From assembly GCA_029168955.1 (NCBI GenBank), contig JAPDOI010000157.1, forward strand, positions 620,001 through 684,000: a stretch of 64,000 nt of DNA. Reading direction: 5' to 3'. Below, piece by piece: positions 10,901-22,017 of this stretch (its first letter is position 1; the number at the start of each line of letters is the position of its first letter). The position numbers and the translations under genes were made by a program. Below the pieces are notes generated by a model. The model was not told the DNA's origin. It searched no databases and saw only the letters and a program-made list of their open reading frames with translations. This DNA comes from Aplectana chamaeleonis (taxonomy: Eukaryota > Nematoda > Chromadorea > Rhabditida > Cosmocercidae).

Positions 10901-11739
10901 CGAAGCCAGGGACTAACGATAAATTACTCTTTTAGATCTGAGAAACAGAAGGATTTGTCGGAACAAGCAAACATTATACCATTGGAAAGCCCTTACCACC
11001 AGCATTTTAAATTTCGAGAAGCGGCTTATCGTAGATCGCCAGGCATCGGAAAACAAATGGAAGTTATCGATAATTACTGCACGTTTTTGAGTTTGAAAAG
11101 AATAAACGGCAAAAAAATCTTAGGTGGTTCTCCGAACTATTTACCATGTACAGCGAGGAGCTGCAAATATTACCAGCCCCTGAGAGGGAGTACGGGCCTC
11201 CTTGGAAGGGCTGAATTCAAAGATCGCCCATTTGAAATCGCTGCGAACCACTTTTAAAGGTCTAAATTCTTTCCAACTTTTCCACCATGGATGGCTTCAG
11301 ACACAGTTGATGAGAAAACATTGCTACTCTCTGTAAATCTAAGCAAGAGGAGGCTTGTGTTTGTAGAAATGGTGAAATATTCGGGTTTAGAAATTCAAAA
11401 AACCGAAATTTCGCAGAAAAAGTCTGTCAGCCGCAGACAGTTCAATAAACTGTTGTCTATTATGTTAATACTGTTGAGGTGATACCGTTGAGGTGGACGT
11501 GGAATTACGCCAAATACTTGAATTTTCCTTTCACCAACTCGATTGATTGTGTTGGCCCTATATGCCTTGTTTGGCCGTAAGACATGTAAGGGCTCAGAAG
11601 AACGAGCTCTCGATGCTGATTCGAAATATGCCCTTCACTGCTCGAATGGATCACTTCGGGCCGAGTTATGACGAAAAGTCGCAAAAGTCGCGATTCCGCG
11701 ACTTTTGCGGCTTTTTTGAGTAAATTAGTGCGGGTATTG
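7982..11739. mobile_element. 3.76-kb long-arm TIR element
   Basis: The termini are CAATACCCGCACTAATTTAC and its complement, flanked by TA (7980-7981 and 11740-11741). Inverted arms of roughly 1.2-1.3 kb run from 7982 to about 9310 and from about 10565 to 11739; for example 'gctggtaatatttgcagctc' at about 8545 is mirrored near 11160-11180. The core (9310-10565) holds degenerate direct repeats and no recognisable transposase, so the element looks non-autonomous. The TA duplication suggests mobilisation by a Tc1/mariner-type enzyme. Open frames in the two arms are mirror images and are not taken as genes. Confidence 0.75.
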
Positions 11740-12355
11740 TATTTCTACCGATTAGAGGGGCTTTGGAAGCGTTCAGGAAAAATGTTCCAGATTTGACTTA
11801 AAATTGTCCCAGGGGTTTTTTTGGGGCGCTGATCACGAATCAGTGGTTTATTAGTCAATTTTCCAAAGTTTTTAGCCAATTTCGTTCGAAGCTTCCCAAC
11901 CGGGAAAAATTTTGAGGGAGAAACACCATTTTTGAGATTTCCGGCTTTCAACGATAGATATGTCTAAAAATCATTCTCTGAGGGTTATTTGGAGTGCTAA
12001 ACACGAATCCGGAGTCCGTTCATCGATTTTTTGCAGATTGCGGTAAATTACGGTGGGTATACGGTAATTTGGTGAAAATCTCAGATTTTACTCAAAATTT
12101 GTATACGGGGGTTATTCGGGGTGGAGAATACGGATTTAACGTCCGTTTGTCGATTTTCAGAATACTAAGGTGGGTTTTTCCCCCTAAATGACATGCTACC
12201 TACCCCTTGTAAGTGTAGTCCGCAACCACACCACCGCATATTTCAGTTTCCGTGGTCTATACCTTTCCGCAAATTTATGGCATTAGGGAGCAAAAAAGAA
12301 TAGCTAAAGCAAAATGGAATGAAACAATATTTCATGGAGATTAATGGCGATTTAA

Positions 12356-12769
12356 AGGCAGTGTTCACGAAGAAAAATTTGCACGCTTTTTTGGCTCAAA
12401 TGTAAGCTTTGGGTCCCTCTAAGAAGAATAAGAACGGAAGTGCGACGAAAACTCCGCCCACGTCCTATAACAGTTTCGCTGAATTCGTGGTTAGATGAGC
12501 GATGGTTTCCGATCGAAAGCCCCGTTCTTCCCTTCATTCTCAACTTCTCTCTTTACTCAAATCAGCTCGCATACATCGGCTGCAAAATACGGAAGTTACA
12601 AGCATCGGACAACTCGTCCACCATGTTTCCTTAGCTCAATTTTTGAGGGACCATAACTTCGTTCCAGGAAGGTCTTGTACGATTTCAGAGACATCATTGG
12701 AATCAGCATGGGGCCGTTTTCATGATAGGCGGGAAAACAGATAAACGATTTTAATCGTGAACACTGCCT
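12356..12769 (+). mobile_element. TTAA MITE, family A
   Basis: 414 bp with ends AGGCAGTGTTCACGA and TCGTGAACACTGCCT, flanked by TTAA (12352-12355 and 12770-12773). The core is the same as at 3228-3703, with a shortened left part. Confidence 0.8.
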
Positions 12770-12773
12770 TTAA

Positions 12774-13384
12774 GGAAGTTGACTGAATGAATACGAAAAA
12801 AAACAATGACGTTGGGAGTTGTATCCAGGGTCTAGCGGTTGCTGTCCAGCGGAACAACGGTGGGGATGTGAAACTAGAAGAAAGGAAATCAGGATTTAGA
12901 TTTCGAATAAGTACGAAGTCACACTTTTCAATTGATCGACCTCTCGGCTTATGTGTCCAAAAATCACTTTTTCCAAATGGTCGACTTTTCCGAATAGGTC
13001 GAAAATAGCCGTTTTCCGAATGGTCGACTTTTTCAATTACCCGAAGTTTCAACTTTCCGAATAATCGACTCAATCGATTAAATTGAAGTCGACTTTCTTC
13101 AATCAGAGAGTGATTCGATCACTAGATTCGGCTAAAGTGTACTGCAGACAGTGGGTGCAAGGCTATCAGAAGCAACAAGTTCTGTGAGTTCCGGTGTGAT
13201 ACTGTAATTTTGCAGTGCTGAGCTTATAAATAGGGAATCAGAAGGATTCATTCTTTAGAGATACACTGTGGGATGCCGAAATGCTGGTGCACACTGAGGG
13301 GGAAATGTACTTCCAATATTATTGATAAATTCGACTTTTGCTCACAACTTGCTACAAAATGGACTTCGCAGATCAGTACACGTA
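12774..13384. other. No gene recognised
   Basis: Low-complexity 'cgaatggtcgacttt' motifs repeat loosely between 12920 and 13100. No convincing gene or RNA was seen before the mariner start. Confidence 0.4.
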
Positions 13385-14032
13385 CAAGGTTGTTCAATAA
13401 GTTTTGTCGTTCGATAAGAGGGCGTTGCTACTAGCCCAATTTTTTTTGTTTTGTTGGTAAACTCTTCATATGAACGTATGTGAAGTTTCATTTCAATCTG
13501 TCGATTCATTCTTTGTTTACAAGCCATTTAGTGTCGCCGTGTCACAGCAATGGAAAAATTGAATATCGTGCAGTGATAAAATTCTTATTTTTGGAAGGTG
13601 TAGCACCGAAAGAAATTCACGAACGAATGTTAAAAGTGTATAATGATTGTTCACCTACAATTAGAACAGTAGAAAGATGGGATGCTGGATTTAAACGTGG
13701 TCGTACAAGCCTCGAAGAAAATCCGACACAATTTTACACGCAAAATGTATGTAAGATCTCAAATCCAGGCGTATGACAGAATACCAAGTGCGGGAGCAAG
13801 GAATAGAGAGTTGAAAACTCATTCTCTGGAATCTCGCGGACGCCTAAATGATGTTTGCATGGGTTTTTAAGTTACTAGCTGGCATTGCAAAAATCAACCT
13901 TTCTAGATTCTATAGGCTGAACCGCTCGAGGACCAGGGGGAGCAAGCTTAAGATTGCATATGCAGCTCCGAAGGGCAATATTAGAGCCTGTACCTTTACT
14001 TGTAGAGCCGGATCAACTTTTGTCTCTCTTAA

Positions 14033-14517
14033 AGGCAGTGTTCACGATAGAAATCGTTTTTCTCTTTTTCCGCCTATCTTGAAAACGGCCCCATGCTGAT
14101 TCCAATGATATCTCTGAAATCGTACAAGACCTTCTGGGAACGGAGTTATGGTCCCTCAAATACTGAGCTAAGGAAACATGGTGGACGAGTTGTCCGAGGC
14201 TTGTAACTTCCGTCTTTTGCTGCCGATGTATGCGAGCTGAACTGAGTAGAGAGAGAAGCTGACAATGAAGGGAAGAACCGGGCTAATGATTGGAAATTAT
14301 CGCTCATCTCACAACTTCGAGCATTCATTTCTCCACGTCGGTGGGCGTGGAAAGTGCATCTGGGTGTGAGGAGCTGACGGTTGTCCAACTTTGTGGCCGT
14401 AGGGGACCGTTCCAAGCTCAATTTTCTTAGTTTTTTGAACGTTAGGGTTGCGCTAGGCCCCGCAGCTGCCGATCTCCACCAAAAAATCAGACATGGTTTT
14501 TATCGTGGAGACTGCCT
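14033..14517 (-). mobile_element. TTAA MITE, family A, nested
   Basis: 485 bp, reverse orientation, ends AGGCAGTGTTCACGAT and ATCGTGGAGACTGCCT, flanked by TTAA (14029-14032 and 14518-14521). It sits inside the tailed insertion that itself sits inside mariner A, so it is the youngest of the three. Confidence 0.85.
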
Positions 14518-14725
14518 TTAACTTAGATATTACACCGGTACCAGTACCTTCTGCTCTGTGGAGTTTCAAACGCATTGCAGGGAAGAAGCTAATGTGTTTC
14601 CAGGTCCACATTTAGAAAAGACAGTAATTGTCCTTTTTTATCCAGTTCATGTTCTATGTAGTTACTTGTATTATAGTACTTGAAGTATCGATGTTTCTTA
14701 CACTTACCTTATGTGGCGTACTCAA

Positions 14726-14756
<31 letters not shown>

Positions 14757-14759
14757 ATC
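14726..14759 (+). repeat. (TAAA)n simple repeat tail
   Basis: About eight units of a 4-bp repeat. It is the presumed 3' tail of the insertion at 13725-14760. Confidence 0.8.
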
Positions 14760-15174
14760 CACGTGAAGGACGTCCAAAAAGCGCATCAACACCAGAAATC
14801 ATAGCCAAAATACAGGATATGGTTTTGGAAGGTCGTCGATTGACTGAGAGAGATTCAGTAGAGGCTCTACACATCTCATTAGGCAGTGTGAGCCATATTT
14901 TGAGTGAAATTTTGGGTTTTAGAAAGCTGTGTGCACAACGGGTGCCGCATTCGTTAACAATGGAACAAAAACACATTTGAATGCGACTTTCTCAGCAATA
15001 TTTGGAGCGTTTTAAAACGGATAAAGTGGATTTTGTGCGTCGATTCGTCACTACTGATGAGACATGCGTCTATCACCATAATCTTGAATCAAAACAAAAG
15101 GCTAAAGAGTGGTGTGAACCTGGTTGTTCGGCTTCATTCATTCAACGACTTTATTTTGGAAATAATAAAGAATC

Positions 15175-15335
15175 ATACATATGGTCGGCACGGATCTTGA
15201 AGAGACTTCGCGTTCACTGCTTGAGGTTGGCGCAAACACGGCGCTATATGCTATAACATAGGTGCGCCGTGTTTGCGCCAACCTCCAATGGGGAACGCAA
15301 AGTCTCTTCAGGATCCATGCTGATGTTATATACGT
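15175..15335. repeat. Palindromic MITE-like hairpin
   Basis: The arms 'tgaggttggcgcaaacacgg' (about 15220) and its complement 'ccgtgtttgcgccaacctcc' (about 15266) flank a short loop. Outer arms 'gatcttgaagagac' and 'gtctcttcaggatc' extend the pairing. The end 'ggtcggcacggatc' is shared with the palindrome at about 49648-49988. Confidence 0.7.
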
Positions 15336-15550
15336 ATGTGAATGAGATTCTTTGTTAAAGTAAAAAGAAGATGCATAACAACGGCAGAAGTAAGAAGGGA
15401 ACAAAATATGATTATTTTGCAGAGAAAATTTTTTACAAATCGAATGACTTCTTGTCTCAAGAGACCTGAGACCCCCGCTTCTGGGCACAACAAGGAAAAT
15501 AAGAAGCTGGAAAAACCCGTCACATTAGATTAACAGCAATACTCTTTTGA

Positions 15551-16654
15551 TCAGAGTGGACGCTCACTACTCCCTTGTAGTGACCTGAGATCGTACTTGG
15601 ATAGTCTACTTCGAAAGATCGAAAAGTTTACGGATTCAGCGATTTCTGCAGGCAAATTGTTCCAAGTTCTGACAACCCTGAACGCAAAGGAATTCAATAT
15701 GCTGCCTTTAGAGAAGAATTTCCGTTCAAGTTGGAATCCATGTTTGCGAGAACGGACATGGTGGCGAGTAAACGCGAAACGGCTGTCGAAGGGAATGTCG
15801 CAAAAACCTTGCACGATCTTATAGCACAGCTGCAAATCAAATTCAGCTCTGCGATATCGTAGGGTATTTACCATTAGCATATCCAAACGATCTGCATAAT
15901 CTGGAATTTCTTTACTTGGGAATACTTTGGTGAACACACGTCTAGGGTATCGCTTCTGCACATCTTCAATGATCTCATCATCTTCCACTGTGGAAGGTTA
16001 TCAAACCTGAGTACAGTACTCCAGCAGGGGTCGGCAGTAAACGGTGAATGTTTTTTATAGTGAACAAGACAGGGATGTTTCAGGAATCTCAAAAAACAGT
16101 TAGCCACCGAGGTAGCTTTTTTGGAGATTTCTCTGCAATGGGAGTTCCAGCTAAGATTCGAACTAATGAGAACACCTAGGTCCCTGATAACCTCGTGCAC
16201 AGAAAGCTTCACACCGTTCAAACGCAGGGGGCATTCATGACGAAAGTTAATACGCAGCAAGCTGCATTTTTCTTCTGAGAATTGTAGCTGCCATATCTTT
16301 CGACCACTCGGCTAGTCGATCGAGGTCACATTGAAGCTCATAAAAGTCAACTGCAGGTTCATTAAGAGGCCGATAGATCTTGAGGTCATCCGCATAGAGC
16401 TTACAAGAACTTGATAGACTATCCGGAGCGACGTTTATGTAGACAAGAAACAACAATGGACCCAGAATACTACCCTGAGGAACACCACTGGTGATCGAGT
16501 ATGGACGAGAACAGAAATTGCCAGTTTTTACACAAAGTGTTCGAGATATTATAAAAGACTTTAGCCAGTTCCAGATATCAGCGCAAATACCGTAACTTTC
16601 GAATTTAATTGAAAATTTTTGATGACATACAGTGTCATACTGGGCAGGAACCAT
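15551..16654 (-). pseudogene. Reverse transcriptase C-terminal half, CR1/jockey type
   Basis: Read on the minus strand in three frames (16654-16247, 16260-15874 and 15988-15551). Palm motifs 'SGVPQGSILGPLLF' and 'LYADDLKIY' carry the catalytic Asp pair. Next comes the 'VIRDLGVLIS' thumb block. The C-terminus has 'RRAEFDLQLCYKIVQGF' and 'SFAFRVVRTWNNLPAEI', normal for CR1-like proteins that copy their own RNA into a nicked target. The N-terminal endonuclease is missing, and frameshifts near 16250 and 15970 break the frame. It is a dead, 5'-truncated copy. Confidence 0.85.
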
Positions 16655-17224
16655 ACTGGCTTCGAAACGAGCTCATGTCCGGAAATCGGCCAAGAGGGTT
16701 ATGACATCAGTTTTTTGGGATGCGAAAAGAATTTCGTTTGTGGATTACTCGCAAACTGGTATAACAATTAATTCTGAAAATTATTGCAAGCTTTTGGACC
16801 AGTTGAAGGAAAAAAATCGTGAAAAAAAGACCCGGTTTGCAGAGGAAAAGAATCCTTTTTCATATGGCCAATGCACTGTGTCACAAGAGCATTTTGACAA
16901 AGGCTAAAGTCCATGAATCAAAGTTCGAATTGTTGGAGCATCCACCGTATTCACCAGATTTGGCCCCCATAAACTTCCATTTGTTTCCAGAACTCAAAAA
17001 GGTTATGCGTTGCAAGCGTTTTTCATGAAATGAAGAGGTCATAACGGCTGTTGAAGCGTATTTTGCAGCCCTTCCGGATTCTCACTCCGGGATCGACAGA
17101 TTGGAGGATCGTTGGAGCAAGTGTATTAATGTTCAGGGAGATTATGCTGAATAATAAAGTGTATTGTGAACCATAAAATTGTGTTTTTCTTACCGAACGA
17201 CAAAACTTATTGAACAACCTGGTA

Positions 17225-17499
17225 CTAGCCACAATGCATAGATAGTTAACACCATCAATGAAGTGTGCGAAAATTCTGGCTACATGAAGTGTTGGGATGA
17301 ATCATCGTTATCGGGATGAATCATCGCTTCACAAACCCTAAAGCTATTGTCGGGAGTAAGACAGAAATAACAACATCCCTGCACGCATTGTGCATAATAA
17401 GACAAGTGCCATCTTGGACAAAAAATTTGTAGATGCTGATTCCGAATATGTGTGTCTTCTTATCTGTGAAAATATTGTGAATGCTTCATCCATACCGCA
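17225..17499. other. No gene recognised
   Basis: Short stretch between mariner A and the RTE fragment. 'gggatgaatcatcg' occurs twice near 17295 and 17315. No feature can be supported. Confidence 0.4.
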
Positions 17500-17745
17500 A
17501 GAACTTCTCAGGATTCTCCTATCCGAGTGTCGTGTGCAAGGTGTTGCGATGTGTCACCCTTGAGCGAATTATCAAACATCGTCAAGCAGATGAGAAGACC
17601 TATTTTGGATTTGGAGGATTGACCATCGACCAAGTAATCGCCGTGGAAAGAGTAATTGAATAAAGGGCAGCGGTATTCGAAGCCATTACAGCTTGCTTCC
17701 TTTGAACTCCGAAACTGCATTCGACACTGGGAACTTTTTAGATTA
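17500..17745 (+). pseudogene. RTE-type reverse transcriptase fragment
   Basis: About 245 bp matching the RT of the adjacent RTE element. 'KVLRCVTLERIIKHR' corresponds to the 'MYKVLELIILKRLIKHR' region near 19750. 'TIDQVIAVERVIE' corresponds to 'TIDQVFVVRRVIE' near 19850, and a diverged remnant of the catalytic 'DFEAAFD' block follows near 17700-17730. It holds stops and lacks the rest of the protein. It is an independent, older fragment rather than part of the element downstream. Confidence 0.75.
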
Positions 17746-18068
17746 CTTGAATCTCAGAAATCACTGTCGAAAGCAACTTTACTCCAAACACTTTCGTTAA
17801 CTTGATTTCGACTTTGAAAACAACTTTCTGCTTGTCGCCGTAACTAACCGCAGTAAAATTATTCCTATATGCATGGGGGTGTGTATGCAAGTCTGTTGGT
17901 GCCTGCTCGTTGGTGCCCCTGCTTCTACTGAACCCAGCAGACGTTTGAGTGTACACAGGGAACGTTCGAGCGATATAGCGTGCACAACTATATCGCGAAA
18001 GTATCCTATACATTGCATAAAAGTGTCGTCGTCCGGCACACTAAGGCCTCTGGTCCATAACATCTTAG
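17746..18068. other. Probable 5' flank of RTE element
   Basis: No coding function recognised. The RTE reading frame opens at 18069 after a stop at 18066-18068, so part of this stretch may be the element's 5' region; no promoter motif stands out. Confidence 0.35.
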
Positions 18069-21000
18069 GATCCGTACCTAAGGAGTTCATGGAGTCTTTG
18101 GCCACAAGCCACGATTTCGCCACCCTGCCATCGATCGCTGTCGAGTGATATCCAAAAAACTGCGCTATCCAGACTTCTGAGCTATTTCCATGCACCGTTT
18201 GCTGCTTTGCAGGAAACCCGGCTCAAGGATAGACCCGTCATCAACTTCGGAGAGTACACCATCTACTGCGGTAACGCTGACGATAGGAGAGTTAGAGGCT
18301 GTGCAATAGCTGTAAGGAAGGAATTCAATGGTATGGGAGTCAAGGAGTTTGGCTCACCGTCGTGCCGGAATGCATTCATACGGCTGCGGGATCAAAGAGG
18401 ATTCAGTCTGTGGATAGTGAGTGCTCATGCGCCCACTGAAACCGCCGAGGACAATTCGAAGGATGCGTTTTATGAGGAACTCAATACGTTGCTGGCCAGG
18501 ATACCTTGTCAACATGCTGTTGTCGTGGGGATTGACGCAAATGCGAAGATGGGACTTGATCAGGAATCCGAAATACTCGGTAAATGGTTCTGCCCAGTGG
18601 AGCAAACATAGGACAATGGCTACCGCCTTGTCGACTTGTGTGAACTCAGTGGTCTGATTATTACATCGACATTCAAGAGGAATCATCGCCGCCATCAGCT
18701 TACGTGGCAGGGACCAACCCGGCTATCTTCAGAAGAGCAGCGGAAGCGGAAGATGACAACTTTGAAGCTACAGCTCGACTATGTTCTGACGAGGAACATT
18801 CCAGTATCGGACATTTGAAGATCTAGAGCTGTGTGGGATGTCGCATTCGATTCGGATCACCGTCCAGTTATGTTGAACATCACTGAGAGGATTCATAAGA
18901 GGAAGCGAGGGGCTCAGCCTCTCCAGAGGATTGGCATGACAAGTCTCAGGGATGGAGAGTGCAGAAGGAATTTTCGACAACGCGTTTCTATTGATATCGG
19001 AGTACGGACTAAGAAGAAACTTTGCGACGCGGATTCTTTTGTCAAGTGCATCCAGGACGCTTCGAAAGAGGCACTCCCGGTTGTACAGCCTAAGAAGAAG
19101 TTCGCCTACGTCTCAGAGGAAACGACGTCTACTTACAACAAGGTATGTGCTCTCCGAACTGCAGGAAACTTCGTGGAGGAGAAGCGTCTGAGGAGGAAGT
19201 TGCGTCGGCAGCTTCAAAGTGACCGCGAACGAGAATGGACGTGTAGAGCTAAGGAGTTTGAGAAGGCTTGGGAGGAGAAGAATTCGAGGAAAGCCTACAC
19301 GTTGCTGCGACAGTATAGCGGGAAGATGAAGAGATGTTCTCCTGTCTTGAACACTACCAATGGAGTTGCAGTTGGTGATGCGACGCTGCCAATATGGAAG
19401 GATTACTTCAGTTCACTACTGAATCGTCCAGCGTCATCAGTACCTGAGCTCCCGCATGTTCAGAGAGCACATTACGATGTCAGTGAGGAACCGCCGACCG
19501 AGTCTGAAGTTTTGGATTGTGTCCGGAATATGAAGAATGGAAAGGCAGGTGGAGATGACAACATCACTGCTGAAATGCTGAAAGCTCTTCCTCCGTCTGG
19601 GATTCGTGAAATGACCAGCACCATCCGTGCCATATGGATGAGCGAAAGGATACCCGATTCGTGGAGACATGCGATCATCGTACCTCTTCACGAGAAGCTA
19701 TTCGTCACGGATCCTAAGAACTACACAGGAATCTCTCTACTTCGTGTCATGTACAAGGTTTTAGAACTTATCATTCTCAAGCGACTTATCAAACATCGTG
19801 AAGGAACGACCAGAGATGAGCAAGCCGGTTTTCGACCTGGAAGATCGACCATCGACCAAGTGTTCGTCGTGAGAAGAGTTATTGAATCGTGGCAGCGGTA
19901 TTCGAAGCCATTACAGGTAGCTTTTTTGGACTTTGAAGCCGCGTTCGACTCTCCTCATCGTGATCGATTGCTCAATGCTCTGCGAGAAGATGGAGTCCCG
20001 GAAAAGTATGTTCGGTTAATCGAGGACATGAACAGAGGAACAACATCAGCAGTTCGTACTCCTGTCGGATTTACGTCAGCTTTCGAGGTGAAACCAGGAG
20101 TAAGGCAAGGAGCCGTTGCAGGACCTTTTCTTTTCAACTTCGCCGTTGATGACATCATGCGTAGAGTTGCAGACCAGTTTCCTGCGGATGTGATCCTAAC
20201 ACCATCAGGACGCTCCCTTGTCGACCTGGAGTACGCCGACGACATTGTGTTATTCCCTGAAAACAACGCAAAACTGCGAAGAACTGTGAATCTCGTTTCG
20301 AAGTATGTCGCAGTCTATGGACTTCGTATTCGTCCCGACAAGTGCAAGCAGATGTGGGTCTCTCAGAGGCCTTCAACGAGAGTTTGTGTGGACGGACAAC
20401 GTATCGAACTGGTGGACGATTTCTGTTATTTGGGCTGTTTGCTGAAGAACGATGGTAGTTATGCAGCGGATATTCAACAACGGTGTGCGAAAGCTACGTC
20501 CGCATTCAAATCTCTAACCAAGTGTTTGTGGTCTACCACCATCGCGAAGGAAGTCAAGTTGCCCGTCTACCTATCCGCTATTCGCCCTATCATGATGTAC
20601 GGATCGGAGACGTGGGCAGCACCGAAGACGCAGATGGAAAGGTTGGATTGCACGGAGAGGAAGCTTTTTAGGCGTTTGCTTGGATATTTCTGGCCGCGTG
20701 TATGCCATAACGAAGACCTTTACAAGGAAATCGACGCAGTGCGTCAACGCTTGACACGAGGGAGGTGCCAGCATCTCCTCACGCCATCTCAAGCAGCAAT
20801 GGAAAGTCGACTTCGACTGCTCGGGCATATACTAAGAAGAACGCCGGATCGTCTCGTACAACACGCTCTAATAATGCTTCCAAATCCTGTCTGGAAACGG
20901 CCACCTGGGCGTAGGCGAAAGTTCTGGACGGATGTGGTTAAAGAGGATTTGAAGTCACTCGGCATCGGAAGACAGTTCAGGCGCGATGTTTCGTTTCGCA

Positions 21001-21113
21001 GAAAATGGAATAGTGACAGCTGGTTGGAATGTGTTCAGATTGTGGCTGAAGACCGTGAAAAATGGACACGGCTGACTACTAGGACGTCACACCTCGGTGA
21101 AGATGTGGAATGA
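18069..21113 (+). pseudogene. RTE-type non-LTR retrotransposon polyprotein, two in-frame stops
   Basis: One frame of 1015 codons runs from 18069 to the TGA at 21111-21113. It is broken only by TAG at 18609-18611 and TGA at 18816-18818. The N-terminal part is an APE-type endonuclease: 'RSLSSDIQ', 'LQETR' near 18207, 'GIDANAKMG' with Asp at 18534, and 'SDHRP' at 18852-18866. The reverse transcriptase follows, with 'DFEAAFD' (about 19929-19949), 'GVRQGAVAGPFLF' near 20097 and 'YADD' at 20232-20243. The C-terminal region includes 'MYGSETWAAP' and 'RLLGHILRR'. Such proteins nick DNA and copy their own RNA there. All expected catalytic motifs are intact, so the copy is young. No start codon is certain, and no poly(A) or satellite-like tail is evident before 21166. 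Confidence 0.9.
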
Positions 21114-21255
21114 CCGCGTCAGGCGAAAGCCAACCGACTAAGTCAAGTAATTCATGTGCATAACAACTTGAGGCTCACCAACTTGCCAGCAACAGTTGCC
21201 CCGACTGTAAGAAGAACTCAATAACAAGCTACTCAGGTACTCAGGGTAATGGCGG

Positions 21256-21465
21256 ACCTCTGCAAGCTGGCCGCGATCTTCGACGCGGTCTGCGGTGAGG
21301 AACCACCTTTAAAGCGGATCTCGGCCAAAAGGGCACCCCCCTCCTCCAGCCGTGGGGATGTCCCCTATCCCCCAGCGGTCAAAAATATGCTGGCCTCTGG
21401 AGAGTGACTCGAATTCACCTTAAAGGGCCGGCATCAGAATGCCGAATGAGGATTTGAGTGAGATG
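21256..21465. repeat. GC-rich block inserted in one arm
   Basis: Present only in the left arm of the TIR element. It carries 'ccccagcggtcaaaaata' and 'gagagtgactcgaattcacc', resembling 6990-7050. It may be a mobile insertion or an original part lost from the other arm; the boundaries are inferred from arm comparison. Confidence 0.5.
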
Positions 21466-21734
21466 AGGCGCCTTTTGAACCGGCCGTGCACCTGATAAGC
21501 ACGTTACGACGTGATCATTCGTGATCACCATCAATTAATGCACCAACAGACCGCTTTCAAGATTACTGATTCTGACTCTTATGCTGTTACCTAGTTGTTT
21601 ATACCGTATCGCTGAATGTGACTGACAAGTATAGCCCAAAGTTTGAAATGAACTCAAGGTAAAACGAAGCCTGTTATTACCGTTACAGAATCCTGAATCG
21701 ATCAACAAAGAGGACTTCAAGTTGTAAAACCCTA

Positions 21735-22015
21735 GTGAGCGAGCGGAAAGTGGGGCAACAGTTGTTCTGGAGTCAATTCATAGTTGACAGTCTCAGGCGA
21801 AAGTTGATCGTTACTAAAATTGAACTGGTTTTAAGCTAAATTGGTCGAATCAAAGTTTGTTGACTGGTGGTAATCAAGCAATCGAAAAAGTTCTGAGTAT
21901 TTCGACTAATTTAGCTTGAAACCGGCTTATTTTGACTTACTGTCAACATTCGCCTGAAACTATCAACTACGAATTGACTGTAGAACAACTGTAGCCCCAT
22001 AAGGCGCTCATTCAC
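21735..22015. mobile_element. Palindromic TA MITE, 281 bp
   Basis: The ends are GTGAGCGAGCGGAAAGTGG and its near complement ending GCGCTCATTCAC, with TA on both sides (21733-21734 and 22016-22017). The arms pair over most of their length ('caacagttgttct' with 'agaacaactgtag'). Confidence 0.7.
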
Positions 22016-22017
22016 TA

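Larger units (their letters stand above)
7370..12200 (+). repeat. Repeat R, copy 1, with two insertions
   Basis: Three pieces (7370-7497, 7905-7979 and 11742-12200) line up in order with the uninterrupted stretch 38990-39650. Shared landmarks are 'aaggtagttttttgtg', 'aaagtttggg', 'gcgctttggactt' and 'gtgctaaacacgaatc'. The intervening parts are a TTAA MITE and a large TIR element. No protein was recognised in either copy. Confidence 0.7.
13725..14760 (+). mobile_element. Retroelement or SINE-like insertion in mariner A
   Basis: It interrupts the transposase between the 'LEENP' and 'GRPK' codons, flanked by a short duplication AAATCC (13719-13724 and 14755-14760). It ends in an ATAAATAAATAAAT tail, the kind of simple 3' tail left by target-primed insertion. 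It contains a family A MITE. No reverse transcriptase was recognised, so it may be a SINE or a 5'-truncated non-LTR element. Confidence 0.65.
15136..16657 (-). mobile_element. 5'-truncated CR1/jockey-type retrotransposon in mariner A
   Basis: It is inserted antisense to the transposase, between its 'EWCEPGCSA' and 'KRAHVRKS' segments. A 6-bp duplication GGCTTC flanks it (15130-15135 and 16658-16663). The 3' end of the element (left side here) carries a short GAATGAAT-like tail on the minus strand, typical of a non-LTR insertion. A palindromic element (about 15175-15335) lies near that end. Confidence 0.8.
13548..17152 (+). pseudogene. Mariner transposase, inactive, three pieces
   Basis: Pieces lie at 13548-13724, 14761-15135 and 16658-17152. 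They give the mariner order: N-terminal helix-turn-helix ('FLEGVAPKEIHERML'), linker ('GRPKSASTPEI'), then the catalytic domain ('TTDETC', 'FWDAKR', 'PYSPDLAP'). The family is DD34D and acts by cut-and-paste at TA. The first Asp is present near 15055. The second Asp, expected in 'QDN', reads as Ala ('MANALC' near 16865), and the third reads as Asn ('PINFHLF' near 16970). A TGA lies near 14975, and the frame shifts just after the start codon at 13551. Together with two insertions, this copy cannot make an active enzyme. Confidence 0.9.
13385..17222 (+). mobile_element. Mariner element, copy A, with nested insertions
   Basis: The terminal repeats begin CAAGGTTGTTCAATAAG and, on the complement of the right end, CCAGGTTGTTCAATAAG. 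TA flanks are at 13383-13384 and 17223-17224. Removing the insertions 13725-14760 and 15136-16657 leaves about 1.28 kb, the normal size of a mariner. Element copy B lies at 56383-60280. Confidence 0.9.

Noticed and set aside
13031..13054. SL1-like 'tcaattacccgaagtttc'
   Set aside because: It needs an inserted base to align to SL1, lies in a run of 'cgaatggtcgac' motifs, and lacks the flanks shared by the four better copies.
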